NCBI GenBank assembly: GCA_001724265.1
Contig: MEDY01000004.1
Location: forward strand, 248,001-312,000
Direction: 5' to 3'
Length of the DNA: 64,000 nt
Origin: Rhizaria sp. SCN 62-66
Lineage: Eukaryota > Rhizaria, unplaced
This document shows, piece by piece, positions 49,593 through 60,785 of this stretch. The notes under the pieces were generated by a model. The model searched no databases and had not been told where the DNA came from. It saw nothing but the letters and a program-made list of their open reading frames with translations. Each line of letters opens with the position of its first letter. The stretch's first letter is position 1. The position numbers and the translations under genes are program-made.

Positions 49593-52500
49593 TTACACAC
49601 ACCTATCTGGGATTGACCGGAGCGTGTAGAGCGCTGAGAGCAAAAGTATGCATGAAAGTAGTCCACCAATAACGTCAATAATGAACTTAGGTGCAAATAC
49701 TGCCCAAACCATCAAATGGCGCCGCTGAAAAAGTAAAGAAAAGGGAGACAAAGCAAAGACGGTAATATCGATTAGTGAAAGAGCTGTGTCAATATGGTGG
49801 CAGTGCGTACGCCAGCAAAATGTCACAAGAATAGAAGGAATAGTTCAAAAATTGTGGGGTGAGAATGACTTACGTGCAGCGCGACGTTAGCAGCAGATAG
49901 CACTGCTTTAAACACGTTCAAAGTCATGAACGTAATCGCTGCAATACGCGCAGACGCAACGATGCCACTTACATCTGTTGTAGCAGCGGGCTTACCAAGC
50001 GTCATCATCGCAGCGCAGACAGAACTTTGTACACGGGCAGCTGTAGTCGTACTGACGGGGTTTGACTCGGCGAATGAGACAAACTGTAGAAGATGAAGCA
50101 GTCGGTGGCCCCATAATGCGCTGACAGCCAATGTGCACAATAATGGTCCTGAAAACGTGTTCAATAACACCGAACTCGCAGAGTAGCTATTTAAGTAATA
50201 GGACAGTATGCAGCAATGAAATTCATGTTAGATGTTAAGACATTGATAACTCAGTTAAACTATAAGCGATGCCATCATATTGCATCATTTTTTGATTTGA
50301 ACGTACACAAAGCTGAATTTGTCTTCAAAAATAAATGCAGCCGTGGTGTGCAGATCGGAGAATCGGTGTGAATGCCCCGTTGCGTAAAATAAATATTGGC
50401 CTAGGCACCATAAAAACGCTGCCTCTGTCGCTGTAAAAGCGTACACGGCCTTTGAGCCCAAGTGACCCGGTGTGAGTTCTGTCATCACGTGCCATGCAAG
50501 CAGCGCCATCACAACTGGAGCTGCAGCAAGTGGACCTAGGGTGGTACATATCAGCGGCGCAGACACCATTAGCGCTCCAACCAACAGCTGAGCCCGTGCT
50601 CGTGTTTTCGCAATCGGACTGTTGCCGTTTCGAAGTGCAGTGAATAGAAGTGGAAGGCCATTCGCCACAGCGATAATGACAAATGAAAGAAGTTGGGCTT
50701 TAGGAGCCGCAATGGTCACAGTGTCTCGCATGGCAGCGATTTGTGGTGCATCAAGAGAAAACAGCAATGGTTGTTGAAGTAAGACAAGCCGCAGCGCCAC
50801 AATAATCGCTATGGCGGCAAGCGAAGGACACCAATACGTTGCAAGTGGAAGAAGAAGTGCAAGGCGACAGACCCACGACGGGAGCGCAAATCGCACAGCA
50901 GTGTTGTTCCAGGAACGCGAGTGGCGCAAAAACAACATATCGCGTCGGCACTCAAGTGCTAGAAGCAATGATAGTAGTAAGACCAATACGAGTACGTGAG
51001 GCACCGAAACAATCTCGGCAATAGCAGCCTCGGCAGCCGTCGCGGTAGTAGTCTGCCCCGTGATACTTGATGAAGCTGACATCAACGATGTCGCACTGGA
51101 ATGGGCAAAGTAGTGTGAACCATCAAGCTTAAGTAGCGGGCTGAATGCTACAGTGAGCTCACGAACGGAAAGCGGCGCGACAGCTGCTGAGTTAGAATTA
51201 CCAGTTGTAGGTGTTGGTGCTGCCAACTTGTCGGCCGAACGCACTGTGTAAACGCTGGATAGATTGTCTGAAGTGATATCGTCAAGTCTCTCACTGTGTG
51301 AAGAGTCAACGACATGATTGTGCTCATGTGAGTGTTCGTCTGATTCAGGCTCAGAGACTCCGTGGATGTGGTCAGTGCTGTGGCCGTGCACGTGATCCCC
51401 GCGTGGCACCACGGGCACGCGCACACCCGACGCAGCCACTGTCGCTCTCGCCTCAGCTGCGTCAGCATCAAGTGCTACTGCGTCGCCCTCGTGCGCGAGC
51501 TCGCCATCTGTAAGATCAAAGCTTAGCCGTGTTGCCTGCATCGTGCCATCGGCCGCAACGCGCGCACTTACAGTTACCCCACTGCTGCTCTGCCCAACCG
51601 GAACAGTCACAGTTGAGCCAGGTGGCGTCGCTGTCCCTGCCACAGCAGCTGTGACGAGAGCACGCGTCAGAGTATCGCCAAAAGCGGGTGCTTGAGAAAG
51701 CGAGAGCTCAAAACCCGCAAACGCAGTTAGTAGTGGAAGTGCCACAACCAACCAAAAGAGCATGCGCATGCGAGTCGCAGTCACAACAACAGGCGCAGGT
51801 GTGTGAGTGCCGCGACTGGGCGCAACAAGTGCCGGCAACTTTGCAAGGTCGCGCGCATAGAGAGCTGCAAGTGAAAGTGCGAGTGACACGGCAAGAAAAC
51901 GTGACTGAGCGTCATCATTGATAATGCAAGAGTTTGAAAAACTCCCGTGGGCCACTGCGGCAGCAGTAAGCACGACTGGCAACAGCTGCATCGCGAAGGG
52001 CCACTGTGGTTGCTTTGCGTCAGCAGCAATAGAAACAGTCGCACGGGAGTGTGCAATCCTAACTAAATCTTGTGATGTAGATGTCAGCAGCGGTTCGTGC
52101 TCGTCGTCGTTGAGAATGGTGTTGGCGTTATCTTTGCTATGTACCACATTACACACCTTCGCTGAAATAAGGCGTGCGTTGTCATTGCATTTGCCACTCC
52201 AGTTCGAATGCATGCTCCAGAATATTAACAACAAAAATGTGCCAATAGAACACGCCAGCATCCACTCCAACGGCCCGAGTCGTGACTCAGCAACGATCTC
52301 TGCCGCCGCAGACACAGCCTCAGTGACAGGGGCAGACAGTAACCCATTTGTGTCAAGTGCAGCGAGCAGCTGCAGCGCGTATCTCGCTATAACAACTCCT
52401 GTCACGCCAAATGAAAGCGATACAACGATGCTATGCAAACTCGCAACAGTGAACCAAAGCGGATATTCAGGCATAAGCTCGTTGCGTGTACTGACACGTG

Positions 52501-55500
52501 TGCAGAGTGACACTGCAGTTGCACCAATGGCTGTTAGTGTGGCGAACGAAAGCACAAGTCCCAGCACCATCGCTGCGCCGTCGAACTGGGTCCACTGCTG
52601 CCTGAACGCACGCGCCACGCGATCGTGCCAGTGCGACAGCTCGAGGATAGATTCTTCGAGCTCGCGCTCCCAGTGAAGGGCAAACCTGCGCTCTGCGGCA
52701 GCAAACGCAGTGTTGAAATCAGCAGACGCAACGGCCGCACGCGCGGCTGCAGCGTCGTCATCAATAGTAATACTGTGCGGAGTTGTCGGTTGGCGCTGAC
52801 TTAGGGCGAGAGTGGCGCAGAGTGACTCAGCAGGCGCCAACGCACCATCTGCAACCACAGCGGCGCGGGCAAGTGCACGCACTGCTGACGCGCGCGCGTC
52901 TGCAAGCACTGCGCGCGGAAACGAGCGCGCGGCAGCCGTATAGCTCGCAGTGTATCGCAGCACCTGGAGCAGCGTAGTGCGGTGCAGGGACAACACGGAG
53001 AGTAGAGAGCGATAGCGCGTCGCGGCGGCAGTGACAAGCGCGACATCCACGTCGGCAGCACTGTCATGCGAAACGGACTTCGGAACACTCATGCTGGTTA
53101 GGGTCATATTTTGCGCGTTGTTGCGAAGCACGCGTGCCACCAAAGGGCACAGTGGCACCGTTGCAAGAGCGGCTCGTGACGGTGTCGGGACGTAAGGCTG
53201 CGCAACGTGGCGGAAAGCAGCATCCCTATCTCTGCTGTCAGCGTTACTCGTAATGCGTTGCTTCTCCTGTGACGGCATGAGAAGATCCGCAATCGGCTTG
53301 CCCAGCGAGCCAAATGGCACTGGAAGACCGAGTAGCAGCGACAGCGTTGGCACGATATCAATTTGGCTCACCTCTAGCGCAGCATCAGTCGCGGACCGCG
53401 GAATCGGCGGTTTCTTCGCGTGGCTATCATAGTTAGCAATATTGACAGTGTGTCCGTCGTCCTGATGCTCACAAATACCGAGTTCGCAGTCAACATGTCC
53501 AGAGCCACTCTCACGGTGAGTCTCGGACTCGTGCTCCCAGTACCTGTGCTTGTGAGCGTGTTTTGTGCGCAGCCCCTGCAGAGGCACCGACGAGTACGCC
53601 CACAGCCCCGCGTGCGTCTCCTCCGCGCTGCCGCCGCCGTGGTTGCCACCTCCGGTCATGCCGTGATCGCCCATCACAAGCAGCAGCGTGCGGCCATGCT
53701 TCGCGCGTGCACGGCCAGCACTGCGCGTTGATGTGTCCTCAGATAGAACCCGTGGACAATGTGTGCGGCGCCAGCCACCCATAAGGCTCTTATCGGCCAT
53801 GTTATTGCGCTGATCGTCACGGTCATCTGCCAGCTCCTCTGCCACTGCGTCAACATATTCGATGAGCCGCGCAATGTCTGCGTCGACCTCGCTAAGCTTA
53901 GCCGCCATGCGGCTGTGAGCCGGGCCAAACCGGTGGCCAACGTGGTCGACACCAAGCATGTGCGCGACAATGAGACCCCATCCCTGGTCGTCATCGGTCC
54001 TCGTGTTGAAGGGGTCGCTCCAGAGAGGGTGCTCAGGCCCCCAGCCTTGCAAACGCAACAGCGTCCCTGTTGAAGCGGCATCAGCCTCAGCCTCGGCAGC
54101 GCGGCCCTGAACAAGGGGCGCGGTGAGAAACGACTCAGAGTCCATGTCGCCGCCTGAGACCACTGACTGGGAATGTGATTGGGAATGCGAAAGTGACCGT
54201 GGCAGTGCGTCCCCGCACAGAGCACGGCGCAGTCCGCGGCGGGTGCCCGCGTCCACTGTGTCCAGATCGGCCACGTCAAACGAGGGATACGGCTCGGAGC
54301 GCGAGAAGTGGTTCGGGAACATCGACATCCACGTGTCGTCGCCCACGAAAAAGCTGCGCAAAGTGCGTCCACATTGACCGCAACCGTGTAGAGCGGGCGT
54401 GTGGCTGTGTGGCGCGGGTCCAGACTAGCTGGCCTGCTCACAGTCACTCGCACGCTCGCGGTCGCCCGCCAGGCACTGACCGTGCTGTTGTTGTTGCCGC
54501 GCAAACGCCGCCGCGAGCTGCGCCGGCCACGAGTCGTCGCCCACTGCGGCCGAGTTGAAGTTGCGGCCGATGTCGAGGAACGTCGGTAGCCCGCCCGTGG
54601 TAAGGCCCTTAAGCCGCTGCATCGTAACTGTGGGCGCGTCGGCGACAAAGCGGAACAGGCGCGACCGCGCCGGCTGCATAGCGAGCGCGCGGGCCACGCT
54701 CGGGAGCTTGTTAGCCCAAGCAGGCAGCGGCGGCGCAGTCACGTTCCCATCACGAGTGCTGCTGTTATAAGAGCTGTCACCGTGTGTGTGTTGTGCTCGG
54801 GGCTCCTGGTCGGCGAGATTGTGAGTATCTTTGTCTGAGCGAGACTGTTTCTGCAGCTCTAGTTGAAGTTGCTGCTCCTGTGTGAGAGCGGTGGCGTTGG
54901 GAGCGAGGAAATCGAACCGTAGAGCGTCGACCATGAGAACGATCACGCGGTCGAACAGGCGCGGGGACCAGCACGACGTGCTGTCACCGTCGGCGCCGCA
55001 ACCGGCGTTGTCGGGGGAAGAATGTGAGCAGGAGCTCGACTGGGCACATGTGCGGACAGCGTCTGTGTCCAGACGTGCTTTTGTTGTTCGTGAGGTTGGG
55101 TGGCCTGAGATCGCGTCAAGAATAGGTGTGGCTGCAGGGATATCTGGCAGGGTAGTATGGCGTCGTGCATTCGCATCATGAGAATGTCCTGACTCTGCTG
55201 TGTCAGCAACAGTGGACGCGGAGTCAGAATGAAGCTCAATTGAACTGTCATCAAAGAGCGTTGTCCACTGGGACGGTACGGAAGATATCTCACATGTCGA
55301 AACATCGGGAAGCTCATATCGATTAAGGAAAAAGCCTATGGTAACATACAGAAAAAAACTCGGCCAATGTATGAGTGTACGACAGAAATTAGAGAAAGTT
55401 AGACATTCAAGACAACGCGTGTGTGGAGACGAACCTGTGATGAAGATATAGAGCGCAAAGGTTTGGGCTGCAAGCAACACCAGCACAAGACGACATATTA

Positions 55501-55603
55501 TGTTTCGGGGTTGTTGCGTGGGAGATGGCGCGACGCTTGGAGCAGCAACGTCGATGTGTGACGCGACGGGGGAGACCCGACGTCCAGAGGAATCGTCTCT
55601 CAT
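49593..55603 (-). CDS. PIGO: PIG-O-type GPI ethanolamine-phosphate transferase, four exons, in-frame TAG
   Basis: ER membrane enzyme that adds ethanolamine phosphate to the third mannose of GPI anchors. Exons (minus): 55603-55435, 55335-50307, 50174-49874, 49724-49593; 1876 codons, TAA stop. Alkaline-phosphatase-fold features in order: an N-terminal TM joined by splicing (FALYIFITGFFLNRYELP), VDALRFDF, the PTVTMQRLKGLTTGGLPTF nucleophile region, FVGDDTWMSMFPNHFS, HMLGVDHVGHRFGPAH, VMGDHGMTGGGNHGG and VPTLSLLLGLPVPFG. Many TM segments follow, ending with RRHLMVWAVFAPKF, nearly identical to the human PIG-O C terminus. TAG at codon 360 lies in a Gln/Ser-rich loop between the nucleophile and the GDDTW motif. 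Human PIG-O is about 1089 residues; the excess is in loops, including a His-rich lumenal one. Exons 3 and 4 are short but carry family-specific sequence. Confidence 0.93.
49725..49873 (-). other. Intron, 149 nt, phase 0 (PIG-O gene)
   Basis: Donor CAC|GTAAGT, acceptor CTTTTTCAG|CGGCGCCAT. Joins NVALH to RRHLMVWAV, as in other PIG-O proteins. It is the only canonical GTAAGT donor in the window. Confidence 0.85.
50175..50306 (-). other. Intron, 132 nt, phase 2 (PIG-O gene)
   Basis: Donor GT|GTACGT, acceptor CTCTGCGAG|TTCGGTG, with CTAAC branch-like sequence inside. Splicing yields FSFVSVLLNTFSGPLL, aligned with the human ANTFASHLLF region. The acceptor is GAG rather than CAG, so the exact junction is a little less sure. 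Confidence 0.7.
54425..54427 (-). other. In-frame TAG, codon 360 of PIG-O
   Basis: Context on the minus strand GCC-AGC-TAG-TCT-GGA. Catalytic nucleophile motif lies upstream and the metal-binding DHVGH and GDHGM motifs lie downstream in the same frame. Confidence 0.9.
55336..55434 (-). other. Intron, 99 nt, phase 1, no stop in frame (PIG-O gene)
   Basis: Donor ACAG|GTTCGT, acceptor TTACCATAG|GC. Its length is a multiple of three and it has no in-frame stop, so the frame stays open if it is retained. Removing it gives the TM-to-lumen sequence FITGFFLNRYELP, which matches FTSGFLLTRLEL of human PIG-O. Confidence 0.8.
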
Positions 55604-56950
55604 CGAGACCTGGAGAGGCAGATGCTGGTGTGGAATGTAAAAGGCTCTATAGACTATACAAAAAGAAAAAAGAAAACAATGTATATTTAATTATGTGTTA
55701 CTTCTGTTGCACTGTCAACGACGGATACCTGAACTCAATACAGAGGATAGCGTATTGAACAACATTGGATCGTCAACGGCGACGAAGTGAGTCCCATTGT
55801 TGCGAGTTAACTATTCAAGGTCGATATCTGCACATAGCAGTTAGATTTAGGAGACTTTTTTGGAATAATCGACCATCAACAAGATTTTGTACATTTTGCT
55901 TGTTTTTATGGTATAGGTGTTGTCTACCTTGCCTCATTTTACGCCATTGATAAATACAGTCACCCAAGTATCGCTCCGCGAAGTTAGTCTTTATCACACA
56001 CCAACAACATAATGTAAGCAACCCTCAACATATATTTAATATATACGGCAGCGCATATCATGTGCATACTCTAATATTGCGATATCACCTTAGCACAACA
56101 AGGAATGTGCTCGCAAAATCTTTGTACTGCGCGTCCTTAAAGTAGCGTAATAAGGACAGATCTAGCGGCGCGTAGATACTGGATGTCAAGCTACGAATGT
56201 ACTGAAGCATTTATCATGTGCATCACTGAGAGTCCAACTGTGTGGCAGTTGAATCTCTGGACATTTTGAGTAGTATATCTTCGCAAGAAACAAGCGAGGT
56301 ACGTTGTGAAATAGCATGTAAAACTCAAGTATACATTGGCATAACTGTCAGAGTTAGTATTGAAAACATTATTATATGATACAACACATAAATCTTTGTG
56401 CTGCATCCGAAGAACACATAAAAATATCAAGTCTTTAAGTTGTTATCAATGATTTAATGTGGTTAGCCACAAACGCTTTTGGGCGCGTGCAACCGGACGG
56501 ATGGCGGGAGCGAAGGTGCCCAAACAGCACGCGACCATTAAAGAATAGCCACGGTGCGCTACTTAGCCAATATCCGTGCATGTTTCGTTGATGTATTCGG
56601 AGTTAAGTGTCTTGTTTTTATGTATTTTAATAATGCATTTCGTTATGAACCGAAGAGCGAGCGTGAATGACATCCTTGATTTAAACTTGCCTCACTCCCT
56701 GCCCCGCTTCTCAACATCTGATATCACCCCGTCTGCTCCTGTCCCCACGCTTCTGCTGAGCAAAGCCACTCGAGGGCGCATACAACAACTTGGTTTTGTT
56801 CCGCCCATTTGTTTTTCCTTGCAGCTCCCTCTCACATTGAAGAGCTCGTGCGAAGGTTCTCAAGCTCTCGCTGCAACGGGTGTCCAGGCCCTCCCCCTCT
56901 CACCCACTCGCCCCACGCTCGCACTCCAGAAGCCACCCCGCGCGCCCGTC
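55604..56950. other. Divergent intergenic region, 1.35 kb
   Basis: AT-rich between PIG-O and the kinase gene. The kinase frame is open upstream to an ATG at 56591, but that extension (from MYSELSVLF) has no kinase-family counterpart and lower GC. I see no other gene or RNA. Confidence 0.55.
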
Positions 56951-59567
56951 ATGTCAGCGCTTGATCACCCCCTGGGGCTAGAGATTTCCCCCAACGACCC
57001 GACGGATGTGTTCGAGCTGCAGGCGAAGCTCGGCGAGGGCAGCTACGGCTGCGTGTACGAAGCTGTCGACCGCCGCGACGGCCAGATCGTCGCCGTCAAG
57101 GTCCTCGACGTCGGCGCCGAAGACATGTCCGACATCAAGAACGAGATCAACATCCTTAAGAACTGCTCCAGCCCTTACATCGTCGCCTACAAGGGCTGCT
57201 TTCTGTACCACTCGCAGCTCTGGATCGCGATGGAGTACTGCTCCGCCGGCTCCGTCGGCGACTTGATGGCCATCTGTGACCGCACGCTGCACGAGACGCA
57301 CATCGCGGCGCTCATGTACCTCTCCCTGCGCGGGCTTGAGTACCTGCACACGCACAAGATGCTGCACCGCGACATCAAGTCGGCGAACCTGCTCCTCACG
57401 TCGAGCGGCGAGTGCAAGCTGGCCGACTTCGGCGTCTCGGCCGAGCTCACGCACACGCTCGCGCGCCGCAACACGGCCATCGGCACGCCCTATTGGATGG
57501 CGCCCGAGGTGCTCAAGTCTACGGCCTACGACGCCAAGTCCGACATCTGGTCGCTGGGCATCACCGCGTACGAGCTCGCGGTCGGAGAGCCGCCGCACGC
57601 GGACGTGCACCCGATGCGCGTTATCTTCATCATCCCCAGCGCGCCGCCGCCGACGCTGCCGGAGCCGCACCGCTGGTCCAGGGAGTTCCACGACTTCCTC
57701 GCTCGCTGTCTCACTAAGGAGGTACGTCGCAAAGCATGCCGCGACAGCGACAAAAACAGCGAACGAAGCTACACAAAGTGCCACGCTGATGCACGATCTC
57801 CAAGCCACTCTGACTACCTCCATATGTTCATGCAATGATCTCAATTCTCTTTCTAACATCACTCTCATCCATGCATGTCTGTCCTTTGCCCTCCACTCTG
57901 CCCACGCCGCCCGCAGCCCGAGGACCGTCCGTCGGCGACGGCGCTGCTCTCGCACCCTTTTCTGGCCGCGCACGCGCGCGACGCCGGCGCAGCCCGCGTG
58001 GATCCGCGCGCCGTGCTGGCCGGGCTCGTCGCAGACGCGCTGCCGGAGATCCACCAGTTCCGCGCCGCCGAGACGCTCGAGGCCGACATAAAGGCCGCCG
58101 AACAGCTCCAGCAACAGCAACAGCCGCATCAGCAGCAGTTCGAGCAGCAGCCAGCGGGTGTGAGCGTCAACGTGACGGACGCGGACGGTGTGGGCGACGC
58201 GTGGGGCGGCGGCGGCACCGTGCGCGTGCGCTCCTCGCCCTCGGCCGGCAGCACCACGGGCACCGCGGGCGGCACGCTGGCCGCGGGCGTGTTTAACGCC
58301 ACAGGCACTATGCTCATCACGCCCAAGGCTGCCTCCAACGCCAACAACGTCTTCAGCAGCAGCGGCAGCAGTGCCGGGAACGGCGCGTCTGTGGCTGCGG
58401 TCACTGTGGCGGCGGCCTCGGTCTCGGCCGGTGGCGAGCTCCCCACCTCGCCGCCCCCGCCTGCACGTCGGCCACCACTGCAACAGCAACAGCAGCAGCA
58501 GGCGCCCGCCCCCGCCCCCGCCGTGCTGCCGCCCACGCCATCGGGGTCGTCCCACGGCCCGCAGCGCGCCGCCCCGCGCACGCCGCTCAACCACAGCATC
58601 ACCAACACCAGCGCCAGTGCGAGCTCTGCAGCGGCGGCGGCTGCGGGGGTGGGCATGAGTCCGCAGCAGCTGCGGCTCGCCGCCGTGGCCGCCGCCGCGA
58701 GCGCCAACGGCGGCGCCGGCGCGGACGCGGGCACGGGCACCACGGTCATTGCGCCGGGCGGCGGCGGCGGCGCCAACTGCTCCTTCACGGCGGGCATCAG
58801 TCCGTCCAACGGCGGCCTGCACAACCCCGCCGGCACGAGCTTCGCGAGCCTGACGGGCACGGTCAAGGCGCCGTTGTCGCTGCTGAGCCAGACGGGCGGC
58901 GGCTTCCTACCTGACGACCTCAGCGCGCCGTCGACGCCCTCAGCCGCGTCTGGGCCGGCCTCGACGACGGCCAACAGCGACACCGGCGCCGCGGGCACGC
59001 TCCGCCGCCGCGGGTTCCGCAGCCGCCTGTCTGGGCTGCAGGCCGCCGCGCTCGACGGGGACCCCGCGGGCGACGCCGCCTACGCCGCGGCCGCCGCCAA
59101 CGGCCCGCAGCAGCAACAACAGACGCAGGCGCAGACACACACTGCGGCTGCGGATGTCGCTAGCAACCCCTTCCTGGCCGGGATGATCGCAGACGTCACG
59201 GCCTTCCGCGAGCAAGTCAGCCAGCACGGCGCCGGCGCCCCCGGCCCCGCGACGGGCACACTGCGCGGGGGCCGCGTCGCCGCCGCCGCGTCCGCGTACG
59301 CCTCAGCCGTCGCAAACAGCAACAACAGCAGCCACAGCAGCTTCGGCTCCCCGGGCCCCGCCGCCACCGCGCTCTCCCCGGCCAACAGCAACGGCGGCGG
59401 CAGCGGAGGCGGCGGCGGTGACACGACGCCCCGTGCACCGCGCGCGCCGGCCCCGCGCCGGTCGATCGCGGCCGCGGTGGCGAGCGCCACGAGCGGCGGC
59501 ATCAGCGCGCACCCGGGTGTGATGCCGCTGTCGCCCACGGCGCACGCGCACGTAACCGCCGCCGCCT

Positions 59568-59598
<31 letters not shown>

Positions 59599-60352
59599 GC
59601 ACTGCCAGAGCACGGTGGGCACGACGTGCGAGGCGCCCAAGGTCGAGCGCGCAGTAACACGCCACAGCGTCGGCCCCGCGGACCAACACCTCGCTGCCAC
59701 GGCCGCAGCCACGGTGACGGGAGCGGCAGCGGCGAGGGCGGCGCCGACTGCGAGCGCACGGGGCAGCGTGAGCGGCGCGGGCGTGCCGCCGCCGCCGCCG
59801 CCGCGGCCGCGCGGGCGGCGCGACTACACGCAGGGCACGTCGCGGCTCAGCACGTACTTCGGCACCCTCAAGGCCGGCACGCTCAACAGCAACATCAGCA
59901 ACGGCAGCACCGCCTCCGCGTCGGATGTGCGCCAGGAGAGCCTGTTGGAGCGCGCCGAGCGCGAGGACGCCGCCGCCGCCGCTGCCGCGAAGGCTGAGGC
60001 GGAGGCGCGGCAGCGCGCTAACGCCGCCGCCGCCGCTGCCGCTGCTGCCGCTGCTGAGGCGGCCGCAGCCGCCGAGGCTGAGCGCGCGCGACAGGCCGAG
60101 CTGGACGCGGCGGCGTGCGCGGGCGACGGGAGCGCGTACGAGCCTCTGTTCTCTGACCGCGTGGCGGCCGACGATCTGCCGGTGTTGGCGACGCCGGGGG
60201 AGTTCACCGAGACCGAGCTGCAGGAGTGCATCGACGCGCTCGACGTCAACAAGGAGCTCGAGATGGCCGCGCTCAAGGCCTACTACGCCGGGCTCACGCG
60301 CAGGCTCAAGCAGGAGATGACGCGGCGCACCGGCAAACAGTACCCGGAGTGA
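56951..60352 (+). CDS. Hippo/MST-family STE20 kinase with SARAH domain, two exons
   Basis: GCK-II serine/threonine kinase, 1068 residues. Exons 56951-57721 and 57917-60352 (TGA). The catalytic domain fills residues 20-275: GEGSYG P-loop, Lys50 in VAVKV, HRDIKSANLL (Asp141), DFGVS (Asp159), activation-loop RRNTAIGT with Thr175 equivalent to MST1 Thr183, GTPYWMAPEV, and after splicing KEPEDRPSATALLSHPFL. ADVHPMRVIFIIP matches MST ADIHPMRAIFMIP. A 700-residue Ala/Ser/Gln-rich linker follows, then a SARAH helix at the C terminus (FTETELQECIDALDVNKELE, MAALKAYYAGLTRRLKQEM), which in MST kinases mediates dimerisation and binding to SAV and RASSF. MST1 is 487 residues. The start is placed at MSALDHPLG because the kinase begins just after it; an ATG at 56591 would add 120 residues. 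Confidence 0.95.
57722..57916 (+). other. Intron, 195 nt, phase 0 (MST kinase gene)
   Basis: Donor GAG|GTACGT, acceptor CCGCCCGCAG, with TTCTAACATCAC as probable branch site. It interrupts kinase subdomain XI between KE and PEDRP, and contains an in-frame TGA. Confidence 0.9.
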
Positions 60353-60785
60353 GACAATGTGTGAATCGCTGGCATGTGATGTCACGAAGCAAGCTCTGTT
60401 ACTCGTCGCCTAAACAATGTCATTTTTTCTATATTCTAATATATATGGTCAAACGAGTGATTTAATTTCATATAACATTTTTTGCGCGTGATTAGAGCAC
60501 TAATACAATAATATTTTTTACATCCAGTTTGTGTGAAAACTCATGTTGGCGATTTCGCAATCTCACCACAAACGAAGTTGTCTTATCGCAATGAGGTCTG
60601 ATCAACGAACAACTAATCTTCGAGATACTGAGTCCAAACATCCGAAGTGAAAGATCTCCTACGAATATCACACTTAACCGCTACTACAATATAACGACAC
60701 AAAATCACACCCTCTGATAAGCTACTTAAACACATATCCTGACCCTTGCTTGGCGCCTGCATTTCGCGTGTTCAAACGCAGATCC
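60353..60785. other. Intergenic, 433 bases
   Basis: AT-rich, between two + strand genes. No gene seen. Confidence 0.6.

Noticed and set aside
49593-50170. Two small minus-strand genes (49593-49826 and 49823-50170)
   Set aside because: They are the last two exons of PIG-O: splice sites join them in phase, and RRHLMVWAVFAPKF is family-specific.
56591-56950. Upstream in-frame ATG of the MST kinase
   Set aside because: MST kinases have short N termini. The extra 120 residues have no family match and lower GC. It remains possible as an isoform.
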